Assembly (NCBI GenBank): GCA_964618105.1
Contig: CAZUAJ010000012.1
Span: forward strand, 1-24,180
Length of the DNA stretch: 24,180 bases
Direction: 5' to 3'
Source: CAG-273 sp964618105
Lineage (GTDB): Bacteria; Bacillota; Clostridia; TANB77; CAG-508
Positions 24,046 through 24,180 of this stretch are shown here, piece by piece. A model generated the notes under the pieces. It was not told the DNA's origin and searched no databases. It worked only from the letters and a program-made list of their open reading frames with translations. The position numbers and the translations under genes were made by a program. The first letter of the stretch is position 1, and the number at the start of each line of letters is the position of its first letter.

Positions 24046-24165
24046 TTTTATGCTTTTTAGTTTACACAAAATTCATGACATTCTCTTTTATGCTTTTTAG
24101 TTTACACAAAATTCATGACATTCTCTTTTATGCTTTTTAGTTTACACAAAATTCATGACATTCTC
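24046..24165 (-). repeat. three perfect 40-bp tandem copies of the right IS end
   Basis: Units at 24046-24085, 24086-24125 and 24126-24165 are identical. Each holds the terminal inverted repeat (TTTACACAAAATTCATGACA on the plus strand) plus its subterminal TTTTATGCTTTTTAG. The other end of the element has only one, diverged copy. Confidence 0.95.
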
Positions 24166-24180
24166 TTTACTGCTCTAATT

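Larger units (their letters stand above)
22646..24165 (-). mobile_element. decayed IS256-family insertion element
   Basis: The element is bounded by imperfect inverted repeats: GAGTATGTAAATATTTTTGT and following bases at 22646-22670, and the complementary end at 24141-24165. Read inward they agree at 20 of 25 positions. Inside are a broken IS256-type transposase (22946-23992), a 58-codon ORF (22756-22932) and, at the right end, two extra tandem copies of the terminal 40 bp. I found no convincing target-site duplication. The divergence of the ends and the broken transposase point to an old, immobile copy. Confidence 0.75.

Noticed and set aside
24046..24165. CRISPR array
   Set aside because: The three units are contiguous 40-bp copies without unique spacers, and they match the IS inverted repeat.

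Overview
The window comes from a very AT-rich, endospore-forming Firmicute, most likely an anaerobic clostridium. The evidence is a set of sporulation genes (spo0A, a spoIVFA/spoIVFB pair, yyaC, spoVAC-spoVAD-spoVAE), an anaerobic-type (class III) ribonucleotide reductase homologue, Gram-positive sortase machinery and AGGAGG-type ribosome binding sites. I cannot name the species.

Layout. From 1 to about 18.3 kb every gene is on the minus strand, so the order of transcription is from high to low coordinates. Positions 87-3514 hold a spore-related cluster: a repeat (DUF4116-like) protein, a small unknown protein, YyaC, a small tail-anchored protein, an M23/SpoIVFA-like protein and the SpoIVFB protease, whose 3' end is frameshifted. 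Upstream of it are an odd NrdD homologue (3519-5678) and spo0A (5785-6603), each with a visible promoter. Positions 6787-13076 look like one operon read from a consensus promoter at 13116-13144: a CNNM/HlyC transporter, a WG-repeat protein, a YnbB-type PLP enzyme, a HI0933-type flavoprotein (frameshifted near its N-terminus) and a YigZ protein. Positions 13279-15344 encode a class D sortase and a surface protein with an LPKTG end. An unknown protein (15586-16569) and a spore-type GH18 hydrolase (16625-18310) follow.

On the plus strand, 18460-20681 is a spoVA operon led by a dodecin gene. It is divergent from the GH18 gene, so this region probably serves late sporulation and germination (dipicolinate transport and peptidoglycan remodelling). 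Downstream, on the minus strand, are a short prepilin-like gene and the infC-rpmI-rplT operon. That operon has a strong promoter, an attenuator leader and an AUA start for infC. The right end (22646-24165) is a decayed IS256-family element with recognisable but diverged terminal inverted repeats. Its transposase is broken, an extra 58-codon ORF lies inside the element, and one terminal repeat is present as three perfect 40-bp tandem copies.

Most notable are: (1) a NrdD homologue without the C-terminal glycyl-radical/zinc module and with Ile where the thiyl-radical Cys is expected; (2) a thioester-type surface protein with Lys in place of the expected Gln and no membrane anchor after LPKTG; (3) dodecin at the head of the spoVA operon; (4) an infC attenuator combined with an AUA start; and (5) the unusual IS256 end. 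Two independent single-base frameshifts in otherwise well-kept genes could be assembly errors. All family assignments come from reading motifs; no database search was run.
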